64,000 nucleotides of DNA from Hymenobacter pini (GCF_020421205.1 NZ_JAIZZH010000001.1:496001-560000), one strand, 5' to 3'; shown: positions 7,560-16,004, counted from the first letter of the stretch. Translations and numbers: made by a program. The notes: generated by a model from the letters alone, not told the origin.

Positions 7560-8108
7560 ATGCAACTCACGAAAGCACAACTGCAGGCCGCCCTTATAGG
7601 CTGCACGGCCGCTGAAGCCGACAAGTTCCTGGAGCCGATTAACCAGACGCTGGCCAGGTATAAGATTAATACCCCGCTCCGGGTGGCCCACTTTCTGGCT
7701 CAGATTGGCCACGAATCGTGCGGCCTCGATGCCGTGCGCGAATATGCCAGCGGGGCCGCCTACGAAGGCCGGAAGGATTTGGGCAACACCCAGTCCGGCG
7801 ACGGTGTTCGGTTCCGGGGCCGGGGCCTTATTCAGATAACGGGCCGGGCCAACTACTTCGCGCTGGGCAAGGCCTTCGGTGTCGATTTCGTGGGCAACCC
7901 GCTCTTGCTGGAGCAGCCACTGTACGCCGCGCTGTCGGCCGGGTGGTACTGGAGCACCCGAAGCCTGAACGAGCTGGCCGATGGGAATTTCTTTCTCACC
8001 ATCACCAAGCGCATCAACGGTGGTACCAACGGCTACGCCGACCGGGAGCGGCGCTTTCTGGTGGCGGCGAAGGCGCTGGGTGTTCCCGGCGGGGTCGTGC
8101 CGGCCTAG
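7560..8108 (+). CDS. Phage endolysin, GH19 chitinase-like
   Basis: This 182-aa protein starts at ATG 7560; a longer frame upstream would overlap the holin-like gene. It has the lysozyme-like GH19 pattern: AHFLAQIGHES with Glu52, a second acidic residue at Glu61 (VREYASG), then the signature RFRGRGLIQITGRANY and a late SLNELADGNFFLTITKRING segment. In phages such proteins cut peptidoglycan for host lysis. There is no signal peptide, so export would need the holin. The final 4 bases overlap the 3' end of the opposite-strand sigma-like gene. Confidence 0.85.
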   Translation: MQLTKAQLQAALIGCTAAEADKFLEPINQTLARYKINTPLRVAHFLAQIGHESCGLDAVREYASGAAYEGRKDLGNTQSGDGVRFRGRGLIQITGRANYFALGKAFGVDFVGNPLLLEQPLYAALSAGWYWSTRSLNELADGNFFLTITKRINGGTNGYADRERRFLVAAKALGVPGGVVPA

Positions 8109-8626
8109 TCCTGGTCTTCGTCCCAGGTGCGGAACTCCTTTCGCAGCGCTTCCCGGATTTTATCGAGGTGCCGGTGTACGGTGCTTTTCGTCGAGCCGGT
8201 AAGAAAGCCGATTTCCTCCAGCGTGACGCCCTGCAGGTGATACTCCCACAACTCGCAATCGGCGGGGGAGAAGTGCTGGTGTAGGAATACGTGTACGGCA
8301 TCGGGGCAAGGCCCGGCCGGAGCGGGGACCTCCTCCAGATGGTCGGGCACCTGGCCCGGCAGCTCGTGCTCCGGATGCCGGCGGGCCGAACGGCGCTGGC
8401 AATCGTACTCGTGCTTAATCTGCTGGTAGAGGTAGCCCACCATGGCGTCGTCTTCGCCGGTAAAGCCCCGGGCCTCGATGCGACGGTGACAGGTTAGGAT
8501 AGCATCGTGGAGCAGCTCCTCGGCATCGGCCCGCTGGTGGCCAATCACGTGCCGGGCATAACTGACCAGGCGAAGCATGTGAGGAGCAATAGAAGATAAA
8601 AATACGGTGGCTTTCTCGGCGGACAT
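8105..8626 (-). CDS. Small sigma-70/ECF-like transcription factor at the prophage edge
   Basis: This 173-aa protein has a region-2-like N-terminal part (LRLVSYARHVIG, ADAEELLHDAILTCHRRIEA) and a region-4 helix-turn-helix near the C-terminus (GVTLEEIGFLTGSTKSTVHR HLDKI, HTH spanning about residues 130-155). The size fits an ECF sigma factor. It overlaps the end of the endolysin gene tail to tail, so it was probably carried with the phage. It could direct late phage transcription or respond to host signals; neither is shown here. No anti-sigma gene is next to it. Confidence 0.65.
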   Translation of the reverse strand: MSAEKATVFLSSIAPHMLRLVSYARHVIGHQRADAEELLHDAILTCHRRIEARGFTGEDDAMVGYLYQQIKHEYDCQRRSARRHPEHELPGQVPDHLEEVPAPAGPCPDAVHVFLHQHFSPADCELWEYHLQGVTLEEIGFLTGSTKSTVHRHLDKIREALRKEFRTWDEDQD

Positions 8627-8721
8627 GGGAAGGGATAGAGGTTGAAGTTACCCCGCTTCCCGCCCAGCTTTGGGGGAATTGTACTTAATATTTCTCGTGG
8701 CACTCTACAGGTGGAAATGCA

Positions 8722-8752
8722 GCGCCCCGGCCGGTTAGGTCGGGGCGTTTTT
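8722..8752 (+). terminator. Rho-independent terminator
   Basis: A GC-rich stem (GCGCCCCG with CGGGGCG) is followed by five T on the plus strand. It would stop rightward transcription leaving the lysis cassette before it enters the tRNA region. Confidence 0.7.
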
Positions 8753-8781
8753 ATGTACTCTCGCACACTGCGTCGCACACC

Positions 8782-8821
8782 AGAAAAACAAAACCCCGAT
8801 TCTGAAGTAGAATCGGGGTTT
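8782..8821 (-). terminator. Terminator of the tRNA-Arg transcript
   Basis: The arms AAACCCCGATTCT (8791-8803) and AGAATCGGGGTTT (8809-8821) form a 13-bp perfect stem. Read on the minus strand it is followed by a T-rich run. It lies just downstream of the minus-strand tRNA gene. Confidence 0.75.
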
Positions 8822-8834
8822 AAGCTGCTAAGTG

Positions 8835-8906
8835 TGGTCGCGCCAGGAATCGAACCTGGATCAAGAGCTTCGGAGACTCCTATACTATCCGTTGTACTAC
8901 GCGACC
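8835..8906 (-). tRNA. tRNA-Arg (anticodon CCG)
   Basis: The minus strand folds as a full cloverleaf: acceptor GGTCGCG / CGCGACC, D-arm with AACGGATA loop, anticodon stem GGAGT / GCTCT with loop CTCCGAA giving anticodon CCG, and T-arm CCAGG-TTCGATT-CCTGG. The discriminator is A. No CCA is encoded, so the 3' end must be completed by tRNA nucleotidyltransferase (a cca gene lies at 36059). The 3' end points at the prophage, making it a likely integration site. Confidence 0.93.
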
Positions 8907-9054
8907 CGGTAATGAGTGGCAAAACTAGACAGAAAACCCGCCGCTGCCAAACGACACGCGTGTTTTTCTGCAAAATCCTGCACTCTGTTTTAGTAACCTT
9001 CCGTAGCTCAGCACAGTTAGCATACCCATCTATTCCTTCACCAACCTGTTCTGT

Positions 9055-9549
9055 ATGGCCAGCACCGAAAAGAAAACTTTATATACTGCCGAAGCTACGG
9101 CAATTGGCGGCCGTAGCGGCCACGTTCGTTCAGCCACAGGTATCATCGACTTGGATATGTCGGTGCCTGAGGGATTGGGGGGCAAAAAAGGCGCCACCAA
9201 CCCCGAAGAGTTATTTGCCGCCGGCTACTCCTCCTGCTTCCAACAGGCACTACTGGTAATTGCCCAGCGGGCCGGCGACCGGCTCGACCCCCAAACCGAA
9301 GTAAAATGCTCCGTGGCGTTATTCCAGGAGGGCGAGGGCTACGGACTTTCGGCAGTACTGGATGTTGACCTGAAAGCGTTTGACCGGAACAAAACCATTG
9401 AGATGGTGCGGCAGGCCCACAAAATCTGTCCGTATTCGGTAGGCACCCGCGGCAACATGGAAGTGGAGCTACGCGTGCAGGGCGAAGTAATTCCGGTGCA
9501 GCCCGAAGAAAACGCCGGCGTAGCCGAGAAAAGCAACGTACAGCAGTAG
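9055..9549 (+). CDS. ohr: Organic hydroperoxide resistance protein (Ohr, OsmC family)
   Basis: This 164-aa protein carries the two reactive cysteines of Ohr in their usual settings: Cys61 in AAGYSSCFQQAL and Cys125 in AHKICPYSVGTRGN. The N-terminal GGRSGHVRSATGIIDLDMS segment is also typical of the family. Ohr reduces organic hydroperoxides to alcohols with thiol cofactors in the cytoplasm. The C-terminus is about 20 residues longer than many Ohr proteins (VIPVQPEENAGVAEKSNVQQ), and its last codons lie in the left arm of a 107-bp palindrome. No ohrR-type regulator is adjacent. Confidence 0.9.
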   Translation: MASTEKKTLYTAEATAIGGRSGHVRSATGIIDLDMSVPEGLGGKKGATNPEELFAAGYSSCFQQALLVIAQRAGDRLDPQTEVKCSVALFQEGEGYGLSAVLDVDLKAFDRNKTIEMVRQAHKICPYSVGTRGNMEVELRVQGEVIPVQPEENAGVAEKSNVQQ

Positions 9550-9640
9550 AGCAGCCGCTCATACAACGCAACGGCCCGCCTACTACAGAAGTAAGCGGGC
9601 CGTTGCGTTGTATGAGCGGCTGCTCTACTGCTGTACGTTG
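9534..9640. repeat. 107-bp palindrome between convergent genes
   Basis: The arms 9534-9579 and 9595-9640 are perfect 46-bp inverse copies around a 15-base centre that is itself partly self-complementary. The left arm contains the last four sense codons and the stop of ohr. The right arm ends 4 bp before the stop of the opposite gene. It would act as a strong bidirectional terminator, but it is far longer than a normal terminator stem. Confidence 0.85.
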
Positions 9641-9644
9641 AACC

Positions 9645-10529
9645 TTATGGGGCCAGTGAACTGCCCGATTTGGCGGTTATTGTACCAAACTGAGTAGGCG
9701 GCGCGTAGAAAGTCGTTACGGAGTTGGTGTAGCGGATATTGTGAATGGCCTCAGTACGCTGAAAAACCACGGGCTTGTGCGCGTGCATGGGTACCAGCAT
9801 CAGCCCTGTTCGCGCCGATTTTACCCCGTAGCGGTTATCCATTACCGTATCGAAATAGAACAGGTACTGGTTCACCCACTTAAAGTATGACCGGGCTTTT
9901 TCGTTAGTGGATGATAGCACGGTAAGGCCCTCTGTATCGGCGGCCAGGGCCTGCTGTAACTCCACGGCATTCAGGGGCGTGCTGCCCAGCATCGGAATCA
10001 AATTGGCTTGCGCATCTACCATCACCCACTTGCCTTGGTCGGGCAGCCAGGCTTCGGCCAGGGCATGTCCGGCAGCCGAAGCCCGGGTCTGTACGTCTTC
10101 CGCTTTAAGGTACAGCGGCCGGGCCGGAATACCAATGGCATTGAAGGCGGCCGCCAGTACCAGCCCAAACTCTACGCACTGCACTTGCTGGCCCGCCTGC
10201 GCGGCCTTCAGAATGGCAAAAACATCCTGCGACTTAAACTGCTTGTGGCCGTCGTGGTCCAGCCGAAAATGAACCCACTGGCACAGCGCCCGGGCACGGC
10301 CCAGGTCGGTAGTTTCATTGGCTACCACTTCATCCAGGCCATACATTTCCCGAAAGCGGGTTAAGTATTCGGTGGTTGGGGGGCTGAACTGGAAAGGGTA
10401 GGTAACGGGGTCGGCGGTGGAGAGATAGGGCAGCTTGGGGCTGCTCAGCAGCACCGAGGCCGATTGGCTAAAGGCAGGCAAACTACACCCTATGGCCAGC
10501 AACAAAAGCGTAAACGGTTTGCAATGCAT
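9645..10529 (-). CDS. Exported transglutaminase-like protein
   Basis: This 294-aa protein is assigned the start at 10529 because that gives a clean signal peptide (MHCKPFTLLLLAIG, cleavage after AFSQ); a start at 10556 would add nine residues. Residues about 75-180 form a transglutaminase-like core with the catalytic triad pattern Cys118 (QQVQCVEFGLVLAAAF), His155 (AAGHALAEAWL) and Asp172 (WVMVDAQAN). Such domains act as peptidases or cross-linkers; the substrate is unknown. It is probably periplasmic or surface-located. Confidence 0.75.
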   Translation of the reverse strand: MHCKPFTLLLLAIGCSLPAFSQSASVLLSSPKLPYLSTADPVTYPFQFSPPTTEYLTRFREMYGLDEVVANETTDLGRARALCQWVHFRLDHDGHKQFKSQDVFAILKAAQAGQQVQCVEFGLVLAAAFNAIGIPARPLYLKAEDVQTRASAAGHALAEAWLPDQGKWVMVDAQANLIPMLGSTPLNAVELQQALAADTEGLTVLSSTNEKARSYFKWVNQYLFYFDTVMDNRYGVKSARTGLMLVPMHAHKPVVFQRTEAIHNIRYTNSVTTFYAPPTQFGTITAKSGSSLAP

Positions 10530-10593
10530 AGCTCCAGGTAAGTGAACTGCTTTCAACGGAGACTACCGCTCTGAGGTTGAGGCCTAAATTAAC

Positions 10594-10627
10594 AAAAAGC
10601 CCGTCCGGATAATCAGACGGGCTTTTT
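10594..10627 (-). terminator. Terminator downstream of sucC
   Basis: AAAAAGCCCGTC and GACGGGCTTTTT form a 12-bp stem with T runs on both strands. It lies just after the sucC stop and before the transglutaminase-like gene on the same strand, so the two genes are separate units. Confidence 0.8.
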
Positions 10628-10651
10628 ATAAACAGTCGAAGTTCGGATAGC

Positions 10652-11857
10652 TTAGGAGATTCCTTGCTCAGCCAGTACTTCTTTCACTTTCTGGGCGGCA
10701 TCTTTCAGCAACACAGCCGAGTACACTTTCAGGCCGCTCTCATCAATGATGCGGGCGCCTTCCTCGGCGTTGGTGCCCTGCAGACGCACAATGATGGGCA
10801 CTTTGATGTCGCCGATGTTCTTGTAGGCTTCTACCACACCGTTGGCAACCCGGTCGCAGCGCACGATGCCCCCGAAGATGTTGATGAGGATGGCTTTCAC
10901 GTTCGGATCCTTCAGGATGATGCGGAAGCCAGCTTCTACGGTCTGGGCGTTGGCTCCACCCCCTACGTCGAGGAAGTTGGCCGGCTCACCGCCGCTCAGC
11001 TTGATGATGTCCATGGTCGCCATGGCCAGACCAGCGCCATTCACCATGCAGCCCACGTTACCGTCGAGCTTCACGTAGTTCAGGTTCGAGGCCGAAGCTT
11101 CTACTTCCAGCGGATCTTCCTCGTTGGTGTCGCGCAACTCCACGAAATCCTTGTGGCGGTACAGGGCGTTTTCGTCGAGGGTTACTTTCGCGTCAACGGC
11201 CAGAATCTTGTCGTCCGAGGTTTTCAGAACGGGGTTGATTTCGAACATGGCCGAGTCGGTTTCGTCGTAGGCTTTGTACAGGGCCATTACGAACTTCACC
11301 ATTTCCTTCTGTGCCGCGCCGGTCAGGCCCAGGTTGAAGGCAATTTTAGCAGCCTGGAAGGGGCGCAGGCCCACACGGGGGTCCACGTGCTCCTTATAGA
11401 TTTTCTCGGGGTGGGCCTCGGCTACCTCCTCGATGTCCATGCCACCTTCGGTGGTGTAGATGATAACGTTCTTACCGGACGTACGGTCCAGTAGCACGCT
11501 CATGTAGAATTCTTTGGTTTCCGACTCGCCGGGGTAGTACACGTCCTGGGCTACCAGTACTTTGTGCACCTTGCGGCCTTCAGGGCCGGTTTGCTTGGTC
11601 ACCAGCTGCATGCCGATGATCTGGCCGGCAATTTCTTTTACCTGCTCCAGATTTTTGGCGAGTTTCACCCCGCCCCCTTTGCCGCGGCCACCGGCATGAA
11701 TCTGTGCCTTAATCACGTGCCAGCCGGTGCCAGTTTGCTCGGTCAGTTTTTTGGCAGCTTCCACGGCTTCCTCGGCCGTATCGGCCACGATGCCTTCCTG
11801 CACGCGCACACCGTAGCGCTTCAGAATGTCTTTGCCCTGATACTCGTGAATGTTCAT
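10652..11857 (-). CDS. sucC: Succinyl-CoA synthetase (succinate-CoA ligase), beta subunit
   Basis: This 401-aa protein has the usual length and motifs of SucC. An ATP-grasp N-terminal half contains [15 protein letters not shown] and [10 protein letters not shown] CoA-ligase C-terminal half contains [15 protein letters not shown] and [10 protein letters not shown]. With SucD it converts succinyl-CoA to succinate with formation of ATP or GTP in the TCA cycle. The alpha subunit gene (sucD) is not adjacent, which differs from the sucCD operon of many Proteobacteria. The start [12 protein letters not shown] is standard. A likely -7 sequence TACTTTCG lies on the minus strand at 11898-11905. Confidence 0.96.
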   Translation of the reverse strand: MNIHEYQGKDILKRYGVRVQEGIVADTAEEAVEAAKKLTEQTGTGWHVIKAQIHAGGRGKGGGVKLAKNLEQVKEIAGQIIGMQLVTKQTGPEGRKVHKVLVAQDVYYPGESETKEFYMSVLLDRTSGKNVIIYTTEGGMDIEEVAEAHPEKIYKEHVDPRVGLRPFQAAKIAFNLGLTGAAQKEMVKFVMALYKAYDETDSAMFEINPVLKTSDDKILAVDAKVTLDENALYRHKDFVELRDTNEEDPLEVEASASNLNYVKLDGNVGCMVNGAGLAMATMDIIKLSGGEPANFLDVGGGANAQTVEAGFRIILKDPNVKAILINIFGGIVRCDRVANGVVEAYKNIGDIKVPIIVRLQGTNAEEGARIIDESGLKVYSAVLLKDAAQKVKEVLAEQGIS

Positions 11858-12078
11858 AGAGTCAGTGAAGAGGGGTTTCGGGGTGGTTAACTAGGCGCGA
11901 AAGTAGGCAGTTTTCAGTTGCCAGTTGCCAGTTGCCGGTTACTGGGCCGAGGATTTTTCGTTTCCCGGCCCAATTCAGGCCTCAAACGATGCTGCCCTTA
12001 CTCGGTGCGCCCGCGCCCTCCAGCCGGCCACCCGCACCCGTAACTGGTAACGGATAACCCGCTACGCCCTACTTTGCG

Positions 12079-12086
12079 TAGATTTG
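12079..12086 (+). promoter_or_regulatory. Candidate -7 promoter element (TAGATTTG)
   Basis: It matches the Bacteroidota TAnnTTTG consensus exactly and lies 40 bp before the start of the LolD-type ATPase gene. No TTG was seen at the proper -33 distance. Confidence 0.45.
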
Positions 12087-12126
12087 TTTTCAATCTTTCG
12101 GCTCCACTCCCTACACGAAGCTCGTT

Positions 12127-12783
12127 TTGCTGCAAGCCATCAACGTCCGCAAGAAATACAATACGCTGGAAGTCCTGAAAGGCATCGACCTCACGATTGA
12201 AAAATCGGAGATTGTGTCAATCGTAGGTTCCTCGGGGGCCGGCAAAAGCACCCTGCTACATATTCTGGGTACTCTGGATAATCCCGACTCGGGTGAAGTG
12301 CTCTTCGATGGTGAGTCGGTTAGCTCGCTAGGGCGCTCTGATCTGGCCCGCTTCCGAAACCGCCACATCGGCTTCATCTTCCAGTTTCATAACCTGCTGC
12401 CCGAGTTTACGGCCCTCGAAAACGTGTGCCTGCCGGCTTACCTGGCGGGCCGCTCAGAGAAAGAAACCCGCGTGCGGGCCCGCGAGTTGCTTGGCATGCT
12501 GAACCTAGAGCGCCGCGCCGACCACAAGCCCTCCGAAATGAGCGGGGGTGAGCAGCAGCGCACGGCCGTGGCCCGGGCCCTCATCAACTCCCCCGAAATC
12601 ATCTTTGCCGACGAGCCCTCGGGCAACCTCGACTCCCAGAATGCCCAGGAGTTGCACCAGATCTTCTTCCTGCTGCGCAAGGAGCTGGGCCAGACGTTTG
12701 TCATCGTTACCCACAATGACCAACTGGCCGAAATGGCCGACCGCAAGATTACCATGAAGGATGGCAACATCTGGGAAGGGTAA
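12127..12783 (+). CDS. lolD: ABC transporter ATPase, LolD/MacB type
   Basis: This 218-aa protein starts at TTG 12127; no closer ATG gives a complete N-terminus. It has Walker [10 protein letters not shown] (residues 34-42), the LolD-type segment [19 protein letters not shown], signature [14 protein letters not shown] and Walker [13 protein letters not shown]. LolD powers release of lipoproteins from the inner membrane with LolC/E-type permeases. A matching permease lies far away at 51162, which is a possible partner. The substrate could instead be another MacB-type cargo. Confidence 0.85.
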   Translation: MLQAINVRKKYNTLEVLKGIDLTIEKSEIVSIVGSSGAGKSTLLHILGTLDNPDSGEVLFDGESVSSLGRSDLARFRNRHIGFIFQFHNLLPEFTALENVCLPAYLAGRSEKETRVRARELLGMLNLERRADHKPSEMSGGEQQRTAVARALINSPEIIFADEPSGNLDSQNAQELHQIFFLLRKELGQTFVIVTHNDQLAEMADRKITMKDGNIWEG

Positions 12784-12817
12784 TTGGAACTATCTATAGT
12801 CGAGTTGCGTTTTTCTG

Positions 12818-12851
12818 AGTACCTGCCCCTTCGGGAGTAGGTACTTTTTTT
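12818..12851 (+). terminator. Terminator after lolD
   Basis: Stem AGTACCT / AGGTACT with a CCCTTCGGG tip and a T7 run follows the lolD stop by about 35 bp. Confidence 0.75.
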
Positions 12852-12892
12852 GCGCAATGGTCGTGCGCCCGAACCGCCCCGGGCCACGTTGT

Positions 12893-12931
12893 AACCCGCT
12901 GCTTTGTGACCGGCACAGAGCAGCGGGTTTT
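12893..12931 (+). terminator. Second terminator after lolD
   Basis: Stem AACCCGCTGCT / AGCAGCGGGTT followed by TTTT. It is in tandem with the preceding one and precedes an AT-rich spacer (12950-13110) that probably holds the promoter of the next gene. Confidence 0.7.
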
Positions 12932-13154
12932 CTGTTTTATCACCCTTTGTGCCGCCCTCACGTTAAGAATAGGGGTGGGTGAAAAGCTAAAAAACAGTCT
13001 TAGCTAAAATTTTTGGAAATATTATTTATAAGTATCTGTAAATCAAGGATAAAAATTATATAAAAACAGCTGAATTTTTGCACCTTTTCAGCGGGTGGTT
13101 CGTTATCTTCACGTAAACAAACACGGTATTACAGGACACTAAAGGAAAGACGCC

Positions 13155-13955
13155 ATGAGCGAAGCAACGAAGACCACCAAAGAGCAGGTTCGCAAAACCA
13201 AAATCGAGAGCTACGACATCTCGCGCTCCGATGAAACGCTGCATCTGGCGACGGACCTTGCCAAATTCATTAAAGACAATAAGCTCAGCACCACGGTGCA
13301 GGGTAAAGAATTTGTAAACGTTGAGGGCTGGCAGTACGCCGGTTCACGCCTGGGCATTGTGCCTATTGTGGACCACGTTATTAACGTCAGCAACGAGCAG
13401 GAAATTAAGTACCAGGCCAAGGTGACGCTGTTTGATATGCGCAGCGGCCACACGGTAGGGGCGGGCTTCGCCATCTGCTCCAATAAAGAGCAGGGCAAGA
13501 AGTTCTACCAGGAATTTGCCATCATGAGCATGGCCCAGACGCGGGCCATTGGCAAAGCCTATCGGAACATCCTGGCTTGGATTATCCGCGCTGCTGGTTA
13601 CGAGCCCACTCCGGCCGAGGAAATGGAATACGGCGGCAACACGCCGGCCGCTCAGCAGCCTGCCATGGCCGCTGTGCCCGCCGCCCCGGTGACAGTAGCC
13701 GCCGAGGCTCCGGCCCCTATGAAAGCCGTAGCTGCTGAGCCTGCTGCCGCTGAGGCTGCTGCTCCGGCTTACGCTTCGGCCTCCCAGAAGGAGGAAATCA
13801 TCCGGCTGCTAAACCATCCGGTGATTACCCGCCCTGAGAAAACGAAGATGCTGCTCAACATCAACCGTCTGGACGAAGAGCGGGCCACTCAGGCCATTGC
13901 CAAGCTCAAGAAAGCCATTGACGACCGTGAAAACGGTGCTGCTGCTGCGGCTTAA
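13155..13955 (+). CDS. Phage-flavoured chromosomal protein of unknown function
   Basis: This 266-aa protein has an N-terminal domain (about 1-155) with the segments VNVEGWQYAGSRLGIVPIV, GAGFAICSNKEQ and MSMAQTRAIGKAYRNIL. I recognise a similar block (EGWQ..G..LGV.P, M.SMAQTRA..KA.R, AGYE.TPAEEM) in many actinobacterial phage proteins of unknown function. An Ala/Pro-rich linker (about 160-210) and a helical C-terminal domain (SQKEEIIRLLNHPVIT to the end) follow. The QTRA..KA.R helix recalls single-strand-annealing families, but this is only a resemblance. It is monocistronic, between terminators. Confidence 0.6.
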   Translation: MSEATKTTKEQVRKTKIESYDISRSDETLHLATDLAKFIKDNKLSTTVQGKEFVNVEGWQYAGSRLGIVPIVDHVINVSNEQEIKYQAKVTLFDMRSGHTVGAGFAICSNKEQGKKFYQEFAIMSMAQTRAIGKAYRNILAWIIRAAGYEPTPAEEMEYGGNTPAAQQPAMAAVPAAPVTVAAEAPAPMKAVAAEPAAAEAAAPAYASASQKEEIIRLLNHPVITRPEKTKMLLNINRLDEERATQAIAKLKKAIDDRENGAAAAA

Positions 13956-13977
13956 CCCGCCCCAGTTGCAAAAGCGC

Positions 13978-14009
13978 AAAGCCCGCTGCCATTAGGTAGC
14001 GGGCTTTTT
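13978..14009 (+). terminator. Terminator before recQ
   Basis: Stem AAAGCCCGCT / AGCGGGCTTT followed by T, 22 bp after the preceding stop. Confidence 0.8.
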
Positions 14010-14035
14010 CATGGCGTATTGCGGCGGTCCAGCCG

Positions 14036-14043
14036 TACTTTTG
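14036..14043 (+). promoter_or_regulatory. -7 element TACTTTTG next to the recQ start
   Basis: It matches TAnnTTTG and ends 8 bp before ATG 14052. Transcription would begin only a few bases before the start codon, giving a leaderless or nearly leaderless mRNA. The -33 element is unclear. Confidence 0.5.
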
Positions 14044-14051
14044 CCGGCACT

Positions 14052-15977
14052 ATGACCGATCAGCCCACCGACGATATCCTGCACGTACTACGCCATACTT
14101 GGGGGCATACCCGGTTTCGGCCCTTACAGGAGGATATAATCCGTTCAGTGCTGGCTGGGCAGGATACGCTGGCGCTCTTGCCCACCGGTGGGGGCAAGAG
14201 CATCTGCTTTCAGGTGCCGGCATTGGCCCGCCCCGGACTGTGCGTGGTAGTGTCGCCGCTCATTGCCCTGATGAAGGACCAAGTGGAGAACCTGCGGAAG
14301 CGCGGCATCAAAGCCGAGGCCGTGTACGCCGGCATGAGCCACCAGGAAATTGATCAGACGCTGGATAACTGCGTGTACGGTCCCGTGAAGTTTCTGTATG
14401 TGAGCCCGGAGCGGCTGCAAACGGATATGTTTCGGGCCCGGGTAGTGAAGATGAAAGTGAGCCTGCTGGCCGTGGATGAGGCGCATTGCCTCTCCCAGTG
14501 GGGCTACGACTTTCGGCCGCCGTACCTACGCATCCGGGAGTTGCGGGAGTTGCTGCCGGGGGTGCCGTGTATTGCCCTCACTGCCACTGCCACCGAGGCC
14601 GTGCGGCTGGATATTGTGGAGAAGCTGCAGTTCAGCGCTTCGCACAGGGTATTTCAACAAAGCTTTGCCCGGCCCAATCTTTCGTATTCGGCGCTGGCTA
14701 CTGAAGACAAGCTGCGGCGGCTGCTGGAAGTAGTAAAGGGGGTGGGGGCCGATAAAACGAGTATTGTATACGCCCGTACCCGCCGCCAGACGGAAGATAC
14801 AGCCGCTTACCTGCAACAGCAGGGTATGGCGGCCGCGGCCTACCACGCCGGCCTGCCCGCCGAGCAGCGCAGCCGGGTGCAGCAGGACTGGATGCAAAAC
14901 CGTACCCGCTGCATTGTGGCCACCAACGCCTTCGGTATGGGCATCGACAAGCCCGACGTGCGGCTGGTGGTGCACCTCGATGCCCCCGATAATCTGGAGG
15001 CGTATTACCAGGAGGCGGGCCGCGCCGGCCGCGACGAAAAATATGCCTTTGCCGTGGTGCTGCAGGGCCCTAATGATGCCGACGAGTTGCGCCGCCGCAC
15101 CCAGCAGAGCTTCCCGCCTCTCGACACGGTGCGCCGCGTGTACCAAGCATTGGCCAACTTCTCGCGCACGGCCGTGGGGGGCGGTGAACTGGTAGCCTTC
15201 GACTTCGATATCCAGCAGTTTGCCGAAACGTACCGCATCAAGGCCTTGGATGCCCACAATAGCCTGCGTATGCTGGAGCGTGAAGGGTTTGTGCAGTTGA
15301 ACGAAGCCGTGAACAATCCTGCCCGGGTGCACATCCCCATTGACCATACCGACTTGTATCGGTTTCAGGTAGCCAATGCCCAGCACGATAAGCTGATCAA
15401 AAGCCTGCTACGGTTCCATGGTGGCGAATTATTCGTTGGTTTTCAGCGCATTTCAGAGAACAGCCTGGCCCAGCACCTACGGCTGAGCGTGGTGGAGCTG
15501 CGCCGGATGCTGCTCTTTCTGCACCGCTCCGGCATCATCCAGTTCCAGCCCCGCCATGAGTCGCCGCAGGCCCTGTTTACCACCCCCCGCTACGATGCTG
15601 ATAAATTGCCCCTGGAGCAGAAGCGCCTACTCCAGCAGCGCGACCTAGCCCTGCAAAAAACCGAAGCAGTAATCCGGTACGCGGCCGGGGGGCGCTGCCG
15701 CCAACAGCTGCTACTGGAATATTTCGGAGAGCTGGACGCGCCCGCCTGCGGGGTGTGCGACTGGTGCCTGGCTAAAAAGAAAGCCCAACAGGCAGCTACC
15801 CCAGCGCCCGAGTTGCGGGCGCAACTACTCACGCTGGTGCAAACTTTCTCCCAAACGCCCCGGCAGGTACTTGCACAGTTTGCCCCCGGTCAAGCCGCCA
15901 CCGTCACCGAGCTATTACGAGAGCTGGTGGAGCTTGGTCAGTTGCGCTACGCCGAGGATGGGCGGCTAGTGGCTTAG
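14052..15977 (+). CDS. recQ: RecQ-family ATP-dependent DNA helicase
   Basis: This 641-aa protein starts at ATG 14052, preferred over an upstream TTG that lies before the promoter element. Helicase domain 1 has Walker A LLPTGGGKS (residues 43-50) and the DEAH box in AVDEAHCLSQWGYDFRP. Domain 2 has YARTRRQTEDTAAYLQ and TNAFGMGIDKPDVRLVVH. The zinc-binding region follows (YYQEAGRAGRDEK is in domain 2; the four-Cys site is in GGRCRQQ and ACGVCDWC). It unwinds DNA 3' to 5' in recombination and repair. A C-terminal winged-helix-like part is present, but no clear HRDC domain. Confidence 0.93.
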   Translation: MTDQPTDDILHVLRHTWGHTRFRPLQEDIIRSVLAGQDTLALLPTGGGKSICFQVPALARPGLCVVVSPLIALMKDQVENLRKRGIKAEAVYAGMSHQEIDQTLDNCVYGPVKFLYVSPERLQTDMFRARVVKMKVSLLAVDEAHCLSQWGYDFRPPYLRIRELRELLPGVPCIALTATATEAVRLDIVEKLQFSASHRVFQQSFARPNLSYSALATEDKLRRLLEVVKGVGADKTSIVYARTRRQTEDTAAYLQQQGMAAAAYHAGLPAEQRSRVQQDWMQNRTRCIVATNAFGMGIDKPDVRLVVHLDAPDNLEAYYQEAGRAGRDEKYAFAVVLQGPNDADELRRRTQQSFPPLDTVRRVYQALANFSRTAVGGGELVAFDFDIQQFAETYRIKALDAHNSLRMLEREGFVQLNEAVNNPARVHIPIDHTDLYRFQVANAQHDKLIKSLLRFHGGELFVGFQRISENSLAQHLRLSVVELRRMLLFLHRSGIIQFQPRHESPQALFTTPRYDADKLPLEQKRLLQQRDLALQKTEAVIRYAAGGRCRQQLLLEYFGELDAPACGVCDWCLAKKKAQQAATPAPELRAQLLTLVQTFSQTPRQVLAQFAPGQAATVTELLRELVELGQLRYAEDGRLVA

Positions 15978-16004
15978 TTCGTTCTCTTGTACCTTAGGCC
16001 CGTA

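Noticed and set aside
8642..9259. Plus-strand frame across the tRNA-Arg region
   Set aside because: It runs through a terminator and the tRNA and then out of frame with ohr; it is a shadow.
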